Positions 1 to 9,328 of a stretch of DNA of 64,000 nt are shown here, piece after piece. Source of the DNA: Asticcacaulis endophyticus (lineage in GTDB: Bacteria; Pseudomonadota; Alphaproteobacteria; Caulobacterales; Caulobacteraceae); NCBI RefSeq assembly GCF_014652575.1, contig NZ_BMZB01000003.1, positions 310,001-374,000 on the forward strand, in the 5' to 3' direction. The notes beneath the pieces are model-generated. The model saw only the letters and a list, made by a program, of their open reading frames with translations. It had not been told where the DNA came from and did no database searches. Positions within the stretch are counted from its first letter, which is position 1. Every line of letters begins with the position of its first letter. The position numbers were made by a program, and so were the translations under genes.

Positions 1-283
1 GTTTCGTATAAGCTTTTTTATAATATTGATTGAGTTCATTCATAATTACTGACTTAAACTCATCGGGTGTTGGGTCGCGCTCAATGATCCAGCCGTAAAG
101 ATCCTGATCCGGAACTTCGATCAAAACTTCGAAGATATCAAGTTCTTCTTCGGTCATGGTGCTTAGACGATCGTCCGCATAATTACCTAATATGATGTCC
201 GCCTCTTTAAAGCCGCGACGCCATGCACGAAAAGATAATTTACGCTCACGCGCCAGACGATTTTCATTGCGGGCTTCGGTCAT
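1..283 (-). CDS. sdhE: Succinate dehydrogenase assembly factor 2 (SdhE/DUF339), 3' end cut by window
   Basis: Small soluble protein that helps attach FAD covalently to the flavoprotein subunit of succinate dehydrogenase. Reading the minus strand from an ATG at 283 gives about 94 residues with no stop before the window edge. It contains the family's RGFKEADIILG segment (the RGxxE motif is normally R-G-x-K/R-E) and the acidic stretch MTEEELDIFE, followed by DQDLYGWI. The family is usually about 90 residues, so only the last few codons should be missing. It is divergent from recG, with about 100 bases between the two start codons, the usual alphaproteobacterial arrangement. The identification comes from motif recognition only. 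Confidence 0.85.
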   Translation of the reverse strand, partial: MTEARNENRLARERKLSFRAWRRGFKEADIILGNYADDRLSTMTEEELDIFEVLIEVPDQDLYGWIIERDPTPDEFKSVIMNELNQYYKKAYTK

Positions 284-326
284 GAGTTTGTGGCTCCAGC
301 CCTCCGAAAGAGGGGGATAAGGCGAA

Positions 327-332
327 TATAAT
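327..332 (+). promoter_or_regulatory. Possible -10 box for recG
   Basis: A TATAAT hexamer lies about 50 bases upstream of the recG start in the sdhE-recG divergent gap. No convincing -35 partner is present 16-18 bases upstream, so this is weak support for a promoter. Confidence 0.25.
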
Positions 333-383
333 GGATCTGCGGTGACTATTCATATGCATGACCATGCGGCATGATCAATTCCG

Positions 384-2447
384 ATGAGACCGGAGATTCT
401 GTTCCCCTATTACACGTCTTTATCCGCCCTGAAAGGGGTTGGACCTAAAATTGCGCCGCTTTTAATCAAGCACATTGGGGCGTTTGTTCGCGATCTGGTG
501 TTCACACTCCCCGCGAATGTTATTGAGCGGCCAGTAACTACACTCGACAAAGCCATTGTGGGGCAGGTCCAGACAATTGAAATCACTATTAAAGCCTATC
601 CCGGCAACCTGCGTGGACCTCAGCGCATAATGACCTCAGATCCCGACGGCGATCTTCAGTTGGTTTATTTTCATAAGATCAAAGGGTTTGAACAAAAACA
701 TCCTGTTGGGACTAAACGGTGGGTTAGCGGCCGCGTGGAAAGCTTTAACGGATCATTGCAGATCACTCATCCTGATTATGTGGTGGATGAAGATCATGCC
801 TCAGATATTCCCCGCTATGAAACGATTTACCCCGCCACTCAGGCCATAAGTTCGCGGATGCTTCGCCGTTTTGTTAATTCGGCAATGGCAAACCTGCCGG
901 ATCTTCCGGAATGGATTGATGCTGAAATTCTGCGCAAAGAGGGGTGGTCCCCTTTCAACGCTTCGCTGCATGGCGCGCATGCCCCACAGGCTCTTACGGA
1001 TATAGACCCCAACCATCTTTACCGACGCCGATTGGCCTATGATGAAGCTCTGGCGCATCAACTGGCGTTAAAGGGCCGAAAAGCTAACCGTCAGGCTAGC
1101 CCCGCCCTGATATTGAAAAGCTATGATTTAGCCAGCAAAGCGCAAGCCTGCCTGCCGTTCACGTTTACTGGCGCGCAACATCGCGCGCTGGAGGATATCC
1201 GGCACGATTTGTCGTCAGGTTATCGGATGAACCGACTGATCCAGGGTGATGTCGGTTCCGGTAAGACTCTGGTGGCGCTCATGGCCATGATCGACGTCGC
1301 CGATAATGGTTTTCAGAGTGTCATGATGGCGCCTACCGAAATTCTGGCACGGCAGCATTATGAAAAAACCCAGCCTATTCTTGAATCTCTTGGGCTGACA
1401 TCTATTTTGATGACTGGACGCGACAAGGGCGCCGTGCGCGAACAAAAACGCGCCGCCGTCGCCACGGGTGAAGCCGCCATCATTTTTGGCACCCACGCCG
1501 TTTTTCAGGACGGCGTAGATTTCAAAGGATTGCAACTGGCCGTCATTGATGAGCAGCACCGCTTTGGCGTAGGTCAGCGCCAGAAGCTGTTCCTCAAGGG
1601 CGACAGCGTTCATTATCTTTCGATGTCGGCGACGCCCATACCGCGCACCTTGGCCCTTACGAGCTATGGTGAGGCGGATCTGAGCGTACTTGATGAAAAG
1701 CCGGCGGGACGTCAGCCTATACAAACGGCCGTCATTCCTCGTGCCCGCCTCGGAGATGTGTTTAATCGGTTGAAAACGGCTATTTCCGACGGCGCACAGG
1801 CCTATTGGATTTGCCCTCTGGTGGAGGAGACCGCCGAAAGCGACTTGATCGCGGTCGAGGCCCGTCACCGCGAGCTAACCGAGATTTTCGGGACAGAAAT
1901 CGGTCTGGTTCACGGACGCATGCCGTCTATTGAGAAAGATGCCGTGGTCAGTCGGTTCGCGCGAAACGAACTTAAATTGCTGTGCGCAACGACCGTAGTT
2001 GAGGTTGGCATTGATGTGCCCAATGCTACGATCATTATCATCGAACAGGCTGAAAGGTTCGGTCTGGCGCAACTGCATCAGTTACGGGGACGCGTAGGGC
2101 GTGGATCGGATAAGAGTGTATGCATTCTGTTGTATGATGCGCCTTTAAGCAAAACAGCTCAGGCACGACTTGAACTTCTACGTGATACCGAAGATGGCTT
2201 TGCGATCGCCGAAGCCGACTGGAAACTGCGCGGTGAAGGTGATGTTCTGGGCGCAAAACAATCGGGCTTTCCAGACTACAGGTTTGTTGATTCGGAAAAG
2301 CATGGCGATTTGGTCGCTATGGCCGCCAGAGATGCCGTCTACATTCTTCAGCGAGAAAAAAGTTTGCCGCAGGCGCGACAACAAGCCTTGAATATCTTAA
2401 AGTATCTTTTTGACTGGAGAATAGAAGTCTCTGATAAAAATGACTAA
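384..2447 (+). CDS. recG: ATP-dependent DNA helicase RecG
   Basis: Superfamily 2 helicase that remodels stalled replication forks and branch-migrates Holliday junctions. The 687-residue protein has an N-terminal wedge/OB region (about residues 1-240; helix-hairpin-like KGVGPKIAPLL near residue 17), Walker A GDVGSGKT at about 288, the RecG-type Walker B DEQHRFGVGQR at about 389, the SATPIPRTLA motif, and a C-terminal helicase lobe with the arginine-rich QLRGRVGRG motif. Length matches the family. The ATG at 384 is the first possible start, because a stop lies in frame at 372. The gene ends overlapping the convergent DUF3089 gene by four bases. Confidence 0.97.
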   Translation: MRPEILFPYYTSLSALKGVGPKIAPLLIKHIGAFVRDLVFTLPANVIERPVTTLDKAIVGQVQTIEITIKAYPGNLRGPQRIMTSDPDGDLQLVYFHKIKGFEQKHPVGTKRWVSGRVESFNGSLQITHPDYVVDEDHASDIPRYETIYPATQAISSRMLRRFVNSAMANLPDLPEWIDAEILRKEGWSPFNASLHGAHAPQALTDIDPNHLYRRRLAYDEALAHQLALKGRKANRQASPALILKSYDLASKAQACLPFTFTGAQHRALEDIRHDLSSGYRMNRLIQGDVGSGKTLVALMAMIDVADNGFQSVMMAPTEILARQHYEKTQPILESLGLTSILMTGRDKGAVREQKRAAVATGEAAIIFGTHAVFQDGVDFKGLQLAVIDEQHRFGVGQRQKLFLKGDSVHYLSMSATPIPRTLALTSYGEADLSVLDEKPAGRQPIQTAVIPRARLGDVFNRLKTAISDGAQAYWICPLVEETAESDLIAVEARHRELTEIFGTEIGLVHGRMPSIEKDAVVSRFARNELKLLCATTVVEVGIDVPNATIIIIEQAERFGLAQLHQLRGRVGRGSDKSVCILLYDAPLSKTAQARLELLRDTEDGFAIAEADWKLRGEGDVLGAKQSGFPDYRFVDSEKHGDLVAMAARDAVYILQREKSLPQARQQALNILKYLFDWRIEVSDKND

Positions 2448-3592
2448 TTACCCTGCTTACTAGTCATGGCCCGAACTTTTTGATTATAGGGGAAATTATA
2501 GAGCCTATCACGAAAATCGGTTTTAAGATCGCCGTAAAAGAGATTGTAACTATTGACCTTCACGCGTGTGGTCCAGGTACCGTCGTCACGAAATGTTGGA
2601 GAATTAGGTCGCACGACATAAAGGATGCCGCCCCGGCAATGGGCACTGACCTTACGTGACACCAAGGCCGGCGGAGTGTCCCACTCCAGCCCCGTTGCAT
2701 TAGCGGCCCCAAGGCTTTGGCGTTCGTCTGTATCCGCTTCGGAAACGCCCCCTATTAGCGGATTGACACAAAGAGTCTCTTCCTTACCCAAAACCACAAG
2801 ATTATGGTTTTCATTCCAGATAAGCGCGCGACGCTCAGCCTGAAGCGCCTGATCAGGGCGTCCGTCATCGACGCTCAGATAAGCCAGTATGCACCCGGTT
2901 TCATTGCGATTTTGGCACGCCTTTATGCCTTTTGCGCCATTATAATCTGATGCAGGCACAAGGGTTTCAATCATATAAGCAGCTATCATTTGCGATGACA
3001 GTTGCGCGTCAGGCATGATTTTAGTTTTGATGAGGCGATCCAGCAATACACCACCCTGCTCCACGCCAACAACTACGAATCCGCGCGGGCTGCGTCGCTG
3101 ACTCAAGAAGGCCTCGAACGCTTTTTCAACGTCCCCATAGGCAAATTGACGGGCTTCGCGGGCATCCTCGCGGCGGGTGAGCATGCTGTAAAGGCTGGCC
3201 TGCCGGTAACGCGGTGCGTAGACATTACCCTCCGTGGCAAAAGGCGCCGCATAGTTTGGTAGTTGCGCTTGTTCGATTTCAATCGTTGTGGCGCGATCAT
3301 CAATCGCCCCCAGCCATTCTTTTCCGCCTGTATAGCTTGTGGCGTGGACAAAAAAGACATCGGCTTTGCGTGAGGACATTCCCCCCGATAAAGCCGGATT
3401 CATGTACCACGATGATGACTTACTATAATCGGGTGCAGCAGGGCGTCTATAAGTCTGGAATGGCACTTTAGGATCGAGATTGTGCCGCTTGATATCATCA
3501 CTGAACAGAATCAGTGCCACCGCCAACACAGACGTAAGTGCCACGAGTGCAATAATGGCCCAATTGCCCTTTAACCAACCTGGTCTCAGCAT
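2444..3592 (-). CDS. DUF3089-domain protein, membrane-anchored, alpha/beta-hydrolase-like
   Basis: Protein of unknown substrate with the DUF3089 signature, recognised from ADVFFVHATSY, the NVYAPRYRQA segment and the GVEQGG turn, where many relatives have a GHSQG-type nucleophile elbow. One transmembrane segment follows the start (WAIIALVALTSVLAVALILF), so the bulk is probably periplasmic. I chose the ATG at 3592, giving 382 residues and placing the membrane helix at the N-terminus. An in-frame upstream ATG at 3670 would add 26 residues with no hydrophobic character. The serine of the usual GHSQG elbow is not obvious here (VEQGG), so hydrolase activity is uncertain. It lies just downstream of the lipid A acyltransferase gene. 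Confidence 0.7.
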   Translation of the reverse strand: MLRPGWLKGNWAIIALVALTSVLAVALILFSDDIKRHNLDPKVPFQTYRRPAAPDYSKSSSWYMNPALSGGMSSRKADVFFVHATSYTGGKEWLGAIDDRATTIEIEQAQLPNYAAPFATEGNVYAPRYRQASLYSMLTRREDAREARQFAYGDVEKAFEAFLSQRRSPRGFVVVGVEQGGVLLDRLIKTKIMPDAQLSSQMIAAYMIETLVPASDYNGAKGIKACQNRNETGCILAYLSVDDGRPDQALQAERRALIWNENHNLVVLGKEETLCVNPLIGGVSEADTDERQSLGAANATGLEWDTPPALVSRKVSAHCRGGILYVVRPNSPTFRDDGTWTTRVKVNSYNLFYGDLKTDFRDRLYNFPYNQKVRAMTSKQGN

Positions 3593-3685
3593 GAACGTGC
3601 TATGGCCTCGTTTGATAATGCATGCATCATAAGCTCCCCTGCCCCGGTGGCAAAACACCTCCGGTTTCATATGATGACATTGCCG

Positions 3686-4609
3686 TCAGTTTTGATCCGT
3701 CTGAACTTTATACGTTTCTTTAGGCCAGCGTTTGTGCGCCCAAAACCATTCTTCCGGCCGCTTTAGGACGCAATCCTCAACAAACTTGCTAACCTTACAG
3801 ACGGTTGTTTCAATGTCAGTTCCGCGATTGCCAGTATTATCGACTTCGATAGCGGGATGTACGATCACACGGAAACGGGCTTTGTGCGTACGCTCAACCG
3901 ACATAGGCTGTAAAACCGTTCCAAAGCGCATAGCCAGACGCGTTGGGCCCGGCGCCGTGTAAACAACACTGTCGAAAAACGGCGTAGGGACGCCCTTGTT
4001 GAATTTCTGATCGTTCATTAGGGCAACGGATTCGCCGCGCCCCATAGCCAGCAGCAGATCCTTGGCACCATCACCACCTTTGGGTGCGAACAATCTTACA
4101 CCATAACGAAAGCGGCCATCTTTAATACGTTGATCTACGTAAGGATTATTCGCTGCACGATAGGTCATGAGGCACGGCACTTTATAATCCACTATGGTAG
4201 ATGGCATGATTTCCCAGTTCGCAAAATGACCGGAAATAAAAACTACCGGTGCATTTGCCTGCTCCAGTGCCTCTAGTCGCTCACCGCCCACCACCTCTAC
4301 CCGTCCGTTAGAGATACGGATGCGGTCCATGATCGGAAATTCCGCAAATGTACGGCCCAGATTTTCCCATTGGGCGGTGACAATGTTCCGCTTCCAGGCC
4401 TCATCCTGATCTGGAAACGCTATATCGAGATTGCGGCGCACAGTCTTTTGCACACTGGTTAGAGGCCCAAAGGTCTTCAGCAACCATCCGCCTAAGTCTG
4501 ACGCCGTATCTACGGGTAAGCTGCGGATCACGGCGACAAACAGGTCGTAAAAAACCGCTTCTATCCGCCAGCCTATATCCTGTAAAAATGTAGTTTTTTT
4601 AAGCGCCAT
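3686..4609 (-). CDS. Lysophospholipid/Kdo-lipid A acyltransferase family protein (LpxL/HtrB-like)
   Basis: Inner-membrane acyltransferase of the lipid A late-acylation family, likely transferring an acyl chain from acyl-ACP to a lipid A precursor. The 307-residue protein has the family HxxxxE catalytic motif in SGHFANWE (about residue 127), the downstream ARG-type binding region and the GVPTPFFDS segment typical of LpxL/LpxM. Its neighbour kdsA, which makes the Kdo that LpxL-type enzymes need on their acceptor, supports a lipopolysaccharide role. Which acyl position it modifies cannot be told from sequence. Confidence 0.85.
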   Translation of the reverse strand: MALKKTTFLQDIGWRIEAVFYDLFVAVIRSLPVDTASDLGGWLLKTFGPLTSVQKTVRRNLDIAFPDQDEAWKRNIVTAQWENLGRTFAEFPIMDRIRISNGRVEVVGGERLEALEQANAPVVFISGHFANWEIMPSTIVDYKVPCLMTYRAANNPYVDQRIKDGRFRYGVRLFAPKGGDGAKDLLLAMGRGESVALMNDQKFNKGVPTPFFDSVVYTAPGPTRLAMRFGTVLQPMSVERTHKARFRVIVHPAIEVDNTGNRGTDIETTVCKVSKFVEDCVLKRPEEWFWAHKRWPKETYKVQTDQN

Positions 4610-4663
4610 AGATGAGTGAACTAATATAAAGCTTTAAAGGTCATGACACGTTGCCACTCTGGC

Positions 4664-5539
4664 TTAAGCCGTAGCGGGCTGCTGAGTTTTAAGCTTTGAC
4701 TTGGCTATAGCGTCAAACTCAAGAAGTTCAGACACCAAGCTTTCAAACTGACTTAGTGGCACCATGTTTGGGCCATCAGACGGTGCATTATCGGGATCTT
4801 CGTGAGTTTCAATGAAGACGCCTGAAACGCCAACGGCTACGGCCGCGCGTGCCAGCACAGGTACGAATTCACGCTGCCCCCCCGAAGACGTGCCCTGCCC
4901 GCCCGGTTGTTGAACCGAATGGGTGGCATCAAATATAATCGGGCATCCAATTTCGCGCATAATGGGCAGACCGCGCATGTCGGAAATCAGCGTATTGTAG
5001 CCAAAAGACGTGCCGCGTTCGCAGACCATGGCGTTGGGATTGCCAGCACTGTTGATCTTGGCAATAACGTTTTTCATATCCCACGGCGCTAAAAACTGCC
5101 CTTTTTTCACATTGATAGCGCGCCCAGTCTGTGCGGCCGCAATCAGCAAATCGGTCTGACGGCAGAGAAATGCAGGAATCTGAATAACGTCAATGACATC
5201 CTTAATGATGTCGCAGTGTGCTGATTCGTGAACATCGGTCAGGGTCGGCAAACCCGTTGCTTCGCGTATTTCCTGAAAAATCTCCAGAGACTTTTCCATA
5301 CCAATTCCGCGTTGCGCGCTGGCCGATGTGCGGTTGGCTTTATCGTAAGACGTTTTGTAAATCAGGCCGATATCCAGTCGGTCCGCGATATCTTTAAGCG
5401 CATACGCCGTTTCAAGCGCGTGCTCGCGACTTTGCATCTGGCATGGGCCGGCAATGATAGCGATTTTGTGAGTGCCGCCGATGACCACCGGCTTGCCCCA
5501 TGGGGTTTTCACATTAATGACCGCATTCGGCTGTACCAA
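4664..5539 (-). CDS. kdsA: 3-deoxy-8-phosphooctulonate (Kdo-8-phosphate) synthase
   Basis: Condenses phosphoenolpyruvate with arabinose 5-phosphate to Kdo-8-phosphate, the committed step for the lipopolysaccharide inner-core sugar. The 291-residue barrel has IAGPCQMQS at about 29, [12 protein letters not shown] for substrate binding, LTDVHE, and the late [12 protein letters not shown] motif. The first possible start is a TTG at 5539. A well-placed AGGAG eight bases upstream supports it, and the next methionine (in GPCQM) lies inside the active site. In many alphaproteobacteria kdsA follows pyrG; here pyrG is about 37 kb away and kdsA sits with an acyltransferase gene. Confidence 0.95.
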   Translation of the reverse strand: MVQPNAVINVKTPWGKPVVIGGTHKIAIIAGPCQMQSREHALETAYALKDIADRLDIGLIYKTSYDKANRTSASAQRGIGMEKSLEIFQEIREATGLPTLTDVHESAHCDIIKDVIDVIQIPAFLCRQTDLLIAAAQTGRAINVKKGQFLAPWDMKNVIAKINSAGNPNAMVCERGTSFGYNTLISDMRGLPIMREIGCPIIFDATHSVQQPGGQGTSSGGQREFVPVLARAAVAVGVSGVFIETHEDPDNAPSDGPNMVPLSQFESLVSELLEFDAIAKSKLKTQQPATA

Positions 5540-5650
5540 GGCCTATAACTCCTGAATTTTTACGGGACGCTAATCCCAAACTGTGATTTTGACGTATCAG
5601 ATGGTCACTGCTAGTCGCTTTGGCAAGCGCTTTTTAAGAGTATCCGATCT

Positions 5651-7120
5651 ATGAGCCAAAAACAGCCAAATAATGACCTTTCAACCTCCCCCGCCTGCCT
5701 GCTGTGGTTTCGATTTGATCTGAGGCTTATGGATCATGATGGCGTCAAGATGGCCCTGAAATCGGGCTTACCCGTTATTCCGATTTACATTTACGATGAA
5801 ACACTTGGAACTCGTCCGTTAGGTGCGGCATCCAAATGGTGGCTGCACCGATCACTTATGGCTTTGGATAAGGATTTGAAAATGTGCGGGTCTCGCCTGA
5901 TCGTCAGGAAGGGGAACGCAACCGAAATTCTTGAAACATTATCCGAAGAATACAATGTAAAAAGAATAATTTGCTCTCATAGTTTTGATCCAAAGCTTGA
6001 ATTGCAGGATGAGTCTTTAAGCCGACGCCTTGAGACTAAGGGGATCAAATTTGATCGACTGAATACCTGCCTGCTATCCCCCCCGAATCATGTCCGCACA
6101 AAGACAGGTGACCCTTATCGCGTCTTCACACCATTCTATCGTGCACTCGTTGCGGGGGGCTACACTGAACGCCAAATCGAGCCGAATCAAACCGTCAACT
6201 GGCGCCCGCCTGTAAAATGGCCGGAAACAGAGCCGATCAGTGCGTTGGGACTGGATCACACAACAACAGCATCAGGCCGCAATTGGGCGGAAAGTTTTGA
6301 CATCTGGACGCCAGGTGAAGCCGGCGCCCTGAAGCGGTTGGCTCATTTCATCGAAAACGGCCTTAAATATTATGCCGACTATCGCGATCGCACAGACATG
6401 GAGGCCACATCCAAGCTTTCGGCACATCTGCGTTTCGGAGAAATCAGCCCTCACAGGGTGCTTAAAGCCATCTACGAGGCGCAGTTTCACCATCCAAGCT
6501 TAACGGTTCATGCAGATAAGTTACGTTCAGAATTAGTTTGGCGGGAATTTTCGTATGGGCTTTTGGATCAGCAACCAAAGTTACACCAAGAAAACTTCAA
6601 AGCCGGTTTTGACGGCATAAAATGGCGCAATAATACCAAAGAATTCAGGGCATGGCAGAGTGGTACAACCGGTTATAGCTTAGTTGATGCGGGAATGCGC
6701 GAGCTATGGCAGACCGGGATCATGCATAATCGGGTGCGCATGATCACGGCGTCCTTTCTGATCAAGCATCTTTTGATTGACTGGCGATGGGGTGAAAACT
6801 GGTTCTGGGATTGCCTGGTCGATGCGGACCCCGCCAGCAACCCGGCAAGCTGGCAGTGGGTGGCGGGCTCAGGTGCGGATGCAGCCCCCTATTTTCGGAT
6901 TTTCAATCCGATCACTCAGGCTGAAACCTTTGATCCGAAGGCTTTGTACCGGCGAAAATTCATACCGGGCTTTCAACCCGGCAGCCATAGCCAGAAATCT
7001 AAACACGCATCTGCGGGATTGTTTGATGAGGTTGAAACCGATCTGAACACCCACCCTATTGTCGATCACACCTTTGCACGAGAACGCGCGTTGGAAGCGT
7101 TTGATAACCGGCATAAATAG
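5651..7120 (+). CDS. phr: Deoxyribodipyrimidine photolyase (cryptochrome/photolyase class I)
   Basis: Light-driven repair of UV pyrimidine dimers using FAD and an antenna cofactor. The 489-residue protein has an N-terminal Rossmann antenna domain (LLWFRFDLRL, residues about 15-145) and a C-terminal FAD domain (about 215-485). The FAD domain contains TSKLSAHLRFGEISP, ELVWREF, GMRELWQTGIMHNRVRM, and the DAAPYFRIFNP motif seen in CPD photolyases. Length fits the family. It is transcribed with the sulfurtransferase gene 36 bases downstream. No LexA box is visible upstream. Confidence 0.95.
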   Translation: MSQKQPNNDLSTSPACLLWFRFDLRLMDHDGVKMALKSGLPVIPIYIYDETLGTRPLGAASKWWLHRSLMALDKDLKMCGSRLIVRKGNATEILETLSEEYNVKRIICSHSFDPKLELQDESLSRRLETKGIKFDRLNTCLLSPPNHVRTKTGDPYRVFTPFYRALVAGGYTERQIEPNQTVNWRPPVKWPETEPISALGLDHTTTASGRNWAESFDIWTPGEAGALKRLAHFIENGLKYYADYRDRTDMEATSKLSAHLRFGEISPHRVLKAIYEAQFHHPSLTVHADKLRSELVWREFSYGLLDQQPKLHQENFKAGFDGIKWRNNTKEFRAWQSGTTGYSLVDAGMRELWQTGIMHNRVRMITASFLIKHLLIDWRWGENWFWDCLVDADPASNPASWQWVAGSGADAAPYFRIFNPITQAETFDPKALYRRKFIPGFQPGSHSQKSKHASAGLFDEVETDLNTHPIVDHTFARERALEAFDNRHK

Positions 7121-7156
7121 GCTAGACATATTACCTTCATAAGGTTCGGAGCCGAC

Positions 7157-7984
7157 ATGTCCTCATCTCAGATCGGTGTTGAGTGTCTTTCTAAATTGCT
7201 TTCAGCGCACGTGAAAATCATCGACGGCAGTTGGGCGCTGGACGGAACAGATATGAAAGCCTCCTTTTTAACGGCGCACATCACAACCGCGCAGTTCTTT
7301 GATATCGAGGCTATTCGCGACCACAATATAGACCTGCCACATATGGCCCCCTCACCGGCAAAGTTTGCAGAAGCTATGGGTGAGATGGGCATTTCCGAAA
7401 CTGATCACGTGGTGATCTATGATCAGCAAGGTTTATTCTCGGCCGCGCGAGTTTGGTGGACATTCAAACTGATGGGGCACGCCAAAGTTCAGGTCCTTAA
7501 AGGCGGATTTCCGGCCTGGCAAGCAGCGGATCAATCTGTAACCGAAGACATACATAGCCCCAGGCAGGCCGCTTACAGGCCTGATTTTCAGGACCGCATG
7601 GTCATCGGAATGGATGAAATCATCGCGGGGCTTGATCATGATCAATTCATGATATTTGATGCTCGTCCCCGCGCGCGCTTTCACGGCCTGGTGCCTGAGC
7701 CCAGAGCCGGATTACGCGGCGGGCATATTCCTCAAAGCCACAGCCTGCCGTACACAGAACTGATTACAGAGGGCCAACTCAAGTCGAAAGATGAGTTGCA
7801 CGCCATATTCGCCCAAACGGGCTTAACGCCTGACAAAACCGTTGTCACCACATGCGGTTCTGGGGTCACCGCCGCAATACTGGCTTTTGCATTGAGCGAA
7901 ATCGGCCATGAAAAGGTGCGACTGTATGACGGTTCATGGGCGCAATGGGGGCAAGAACAGCTTAGCACCCCTATATCGATCTAA
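7157..7984 (+). CDS. sseA: Tandem-rhodanese sulfurtransferase (3-mercaptopyruvate/thiosulfate sulfurtransferase)
   Basis: Moves sulfane sulfur from 3-mercaptopyruvate (or thiosulfate) to a thiol acceptor. It has two rhodanese domains. The first (about residues 10-135) is inactive, with no catalytic cysteine. The second (about 150-270) has an active loop CGSGVTA with the cysteine at about 233. The CGSGVTA loop is the form associated with mercaptopyruvate sulfurtransferase rather than thiosulfate rhodaneses. The 275-residue length is normal. It lies 36 bases downstream of the photolyase and ends two bases from the convergent binding-protein gene. Confidence 0.9.
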   Translation: MSSSQIGVECLSKLLSAHVKIIDGSWALDGTDMKASFLTAHITTAQFFDIEAIRDHNIDLPHMAPSPAKFAEAMGEMGISETDHVVIYDQQGLFSAARVWWTFKLMGHAKVQVLKGGFPAWQAADQSVTEDIHSPRQAAYRPDFQDRMVIGMDEIIAGLDHDQFMIFDARPRARFHGLVPEPRAGLRGGHIPQSHSLPYTELITEGQLKSKDELHAIFAQTGLTPDKTVVTTCGSGVTAAILAFALSEIGHEKVRLYDGSWAQWGQEQLSTPISI

Positions 7985-7986
7985 AC

Positions 7987-9117
7987 TTAACGTGCCGGGG
8001 GCGCATAAATTAGGCCCGGCGGAGCGCCATTCCATTGTGCATTCAAGCCGCGATCCAGATTAAGCGGAGAGTGACGGCCAATATTTCTATCGAAAATTTC
8101 CCCATAGTTGCCGACGCGCTTTACAGCGTTATAGGCCCATCTAGCGTCAAGCCCCATGGCCTGGCCCCAACCGCTATCCCCACCGAGAAGCCTTACGGCC
8201 TCTGAGTTTTGAGCCGTTTTTATTTTATCGTCAACGTTCTGTGATGACACGCCGTATTCTTCGGCCAGCACGACCGCATTTAACGTCCAGCGCACGATGT
8301 CATCCCACTGCGCATCACCTTCGCGCACGACGGGCCCCAAAGGTTCCTTGGAAATCACATCCGGTAAGATGACATGGTTTTGAGGGTCATCCAGAGTTGT
8401 GCGCGCGGCAGCCAAGGCCGATATGTCGGAACTGAAGGCATCACAGGCTTCGCGGGCATATAGGCCGCGTGCCTCATCCTCAGTGGCCACGACGACCGGG
8501 GTATATTTAATGGATTTAGCCCGAAAATAGTCGGCCAGATTAAGCTCAGTTGTCGACCCGCTCTGAACACATATACGTGCGCCGTTTAGCTCCGTAGCAC
8601 TGTTTAAGCGAAGGCTACGGCGCACCAGAAACCCTTGACCATCATAGTAGTTTATGCCGACAAAGTTTAAGCCCTCTGACGTATCACGTGACAATGTCCA
8701 GGATGAATTGCGCCATAACACATCGATCTGACCGCGTCGCAAAGCGTCAAAACGTTTATCGGTTTCCAATGGGACAAAATTGATACGGTCGGGATCACCA
8801 AATATGGCCGCAGCCATGGCCCGGCAAAAATCGACATCGAATCCTTTCCATTCGCCGCGATTATCTCGGTACGAAAACCCGATAAGCCCCGGATGAACCC
8901 CACAATTCAATCTGCCGCGCGCGCGCACGGCTTTTAAAGTGCCCCCATAGGTGCTTCGTGCCATTTTTTCAGCTGAGGCGCTATGCTCAGAAGATTTGGC
9001 TGCCGGCGCTGCCCTATCCCCAGAAGGTCCTGGCGAACAGGCAGCAACGAACATTGCCGCGGTCATTGCGACCGTCAAACCATAAGGTGTCAGATTATTG
9101 GAATGCCGCAACGGCAT
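7987..9117 (-). CDS. aapJ: AapJ-type amino-acid ABC transporter substrate-binding lipoprotein (orphan)
   Basis: Periplasmic type II solute-binding protein of the general L-amino-acid (Aap/Bzt) transporter family. The 376-residue product has a hydrophobic leader and a lipobox-like VAAC with the cysteine at about 27, so it is probably a lipoprotein. It then has a Ser/Ala-rich linker and the family signatures GFDVDFCRA, DVLWRNSSWTLSRDTS, NYYDGQGFLV and GVGNYGEIFDRNIG, very close to AapJ. No aapQMP permease or ATPase genes flank it, so it must work with a transporter encoded elsewhere or act as an isolated binding protein. Confidence 0.88.
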   Translation of the reverse strand: MPLRHSNNLTPYGLTVAMTAAMFVAACSPGPSGDRAAPAAKSSEHSASAEKMARSTYGGTLKAVRARGRLNCGVHPGLIGFSYRDNRGEWKGFDVDFCRAMAAAIFGDPDRINFVPLETDKRFDALRRGQIDVLWRNSSWTLSRDTSEGLNFVGINYYDGQGFLVRRSLRLNSATELNGARICVQSGSTTELNLADYFRAKSIKYTPVVVATEDEARGLYAREACDAFSSDISALAAARTTLDDPQNHVILPDVISKEPLGPVVREGDAQWDDIVRWTLNAVVLAEEYGVSSQNVDDKIKTAQNSEAVRLLGGDSGWGQAMGLDARWAYNAVKRVGNYGEIFDRNIGRHSPLNLDRGLNAQWNGAPPGLIYAPPAR

Positions 9118-9231
9118 TGGGCCACCTTGATCCTCAGAAGGGTGAAGACCAAACCATAGGATGCTTCAAAACACGGGTCAAAGGCAATTAGCAGCTAATC
9201 TGACCATTTCGCGGCCCAACCTTACGGCCAT

Positions 9232-9308
9232 TGGCGACCCCGGCAGGATTCGAACCTGCGACCGTCCGCTTAGAAGGCGGATGCTCTATCCAACTGAGCT
9301 ACGGAGTC
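9232..9308 (-). tRNA. tRNA-Arg (anticodon TCT)
   Basis: A complete cloverleaf reads on the minus strand. Acceptor GACTCCG pairs with CGGGGTC, the D-arm is GCTC..GAGC, the anticodon loop CTTCTAA sits between TCCGC and GCGGA, the T-arm contains GGTTCGAATCC, and CCA is encoded at 9232-9234. The TCT anticodon reads AGA/AGG. It lies 20 bases downstream of the NDUFS4-like gene and may share its transcript. Confidence 0.97.
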
Positions 9309-9328
9309 TTTTATGGCGTTTAAAAGCC

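Noticed and set aside
1215-1868. Long minus-strand frame inside recG
   Set aside because: It is a shadow frame opposite a well-supported gene.
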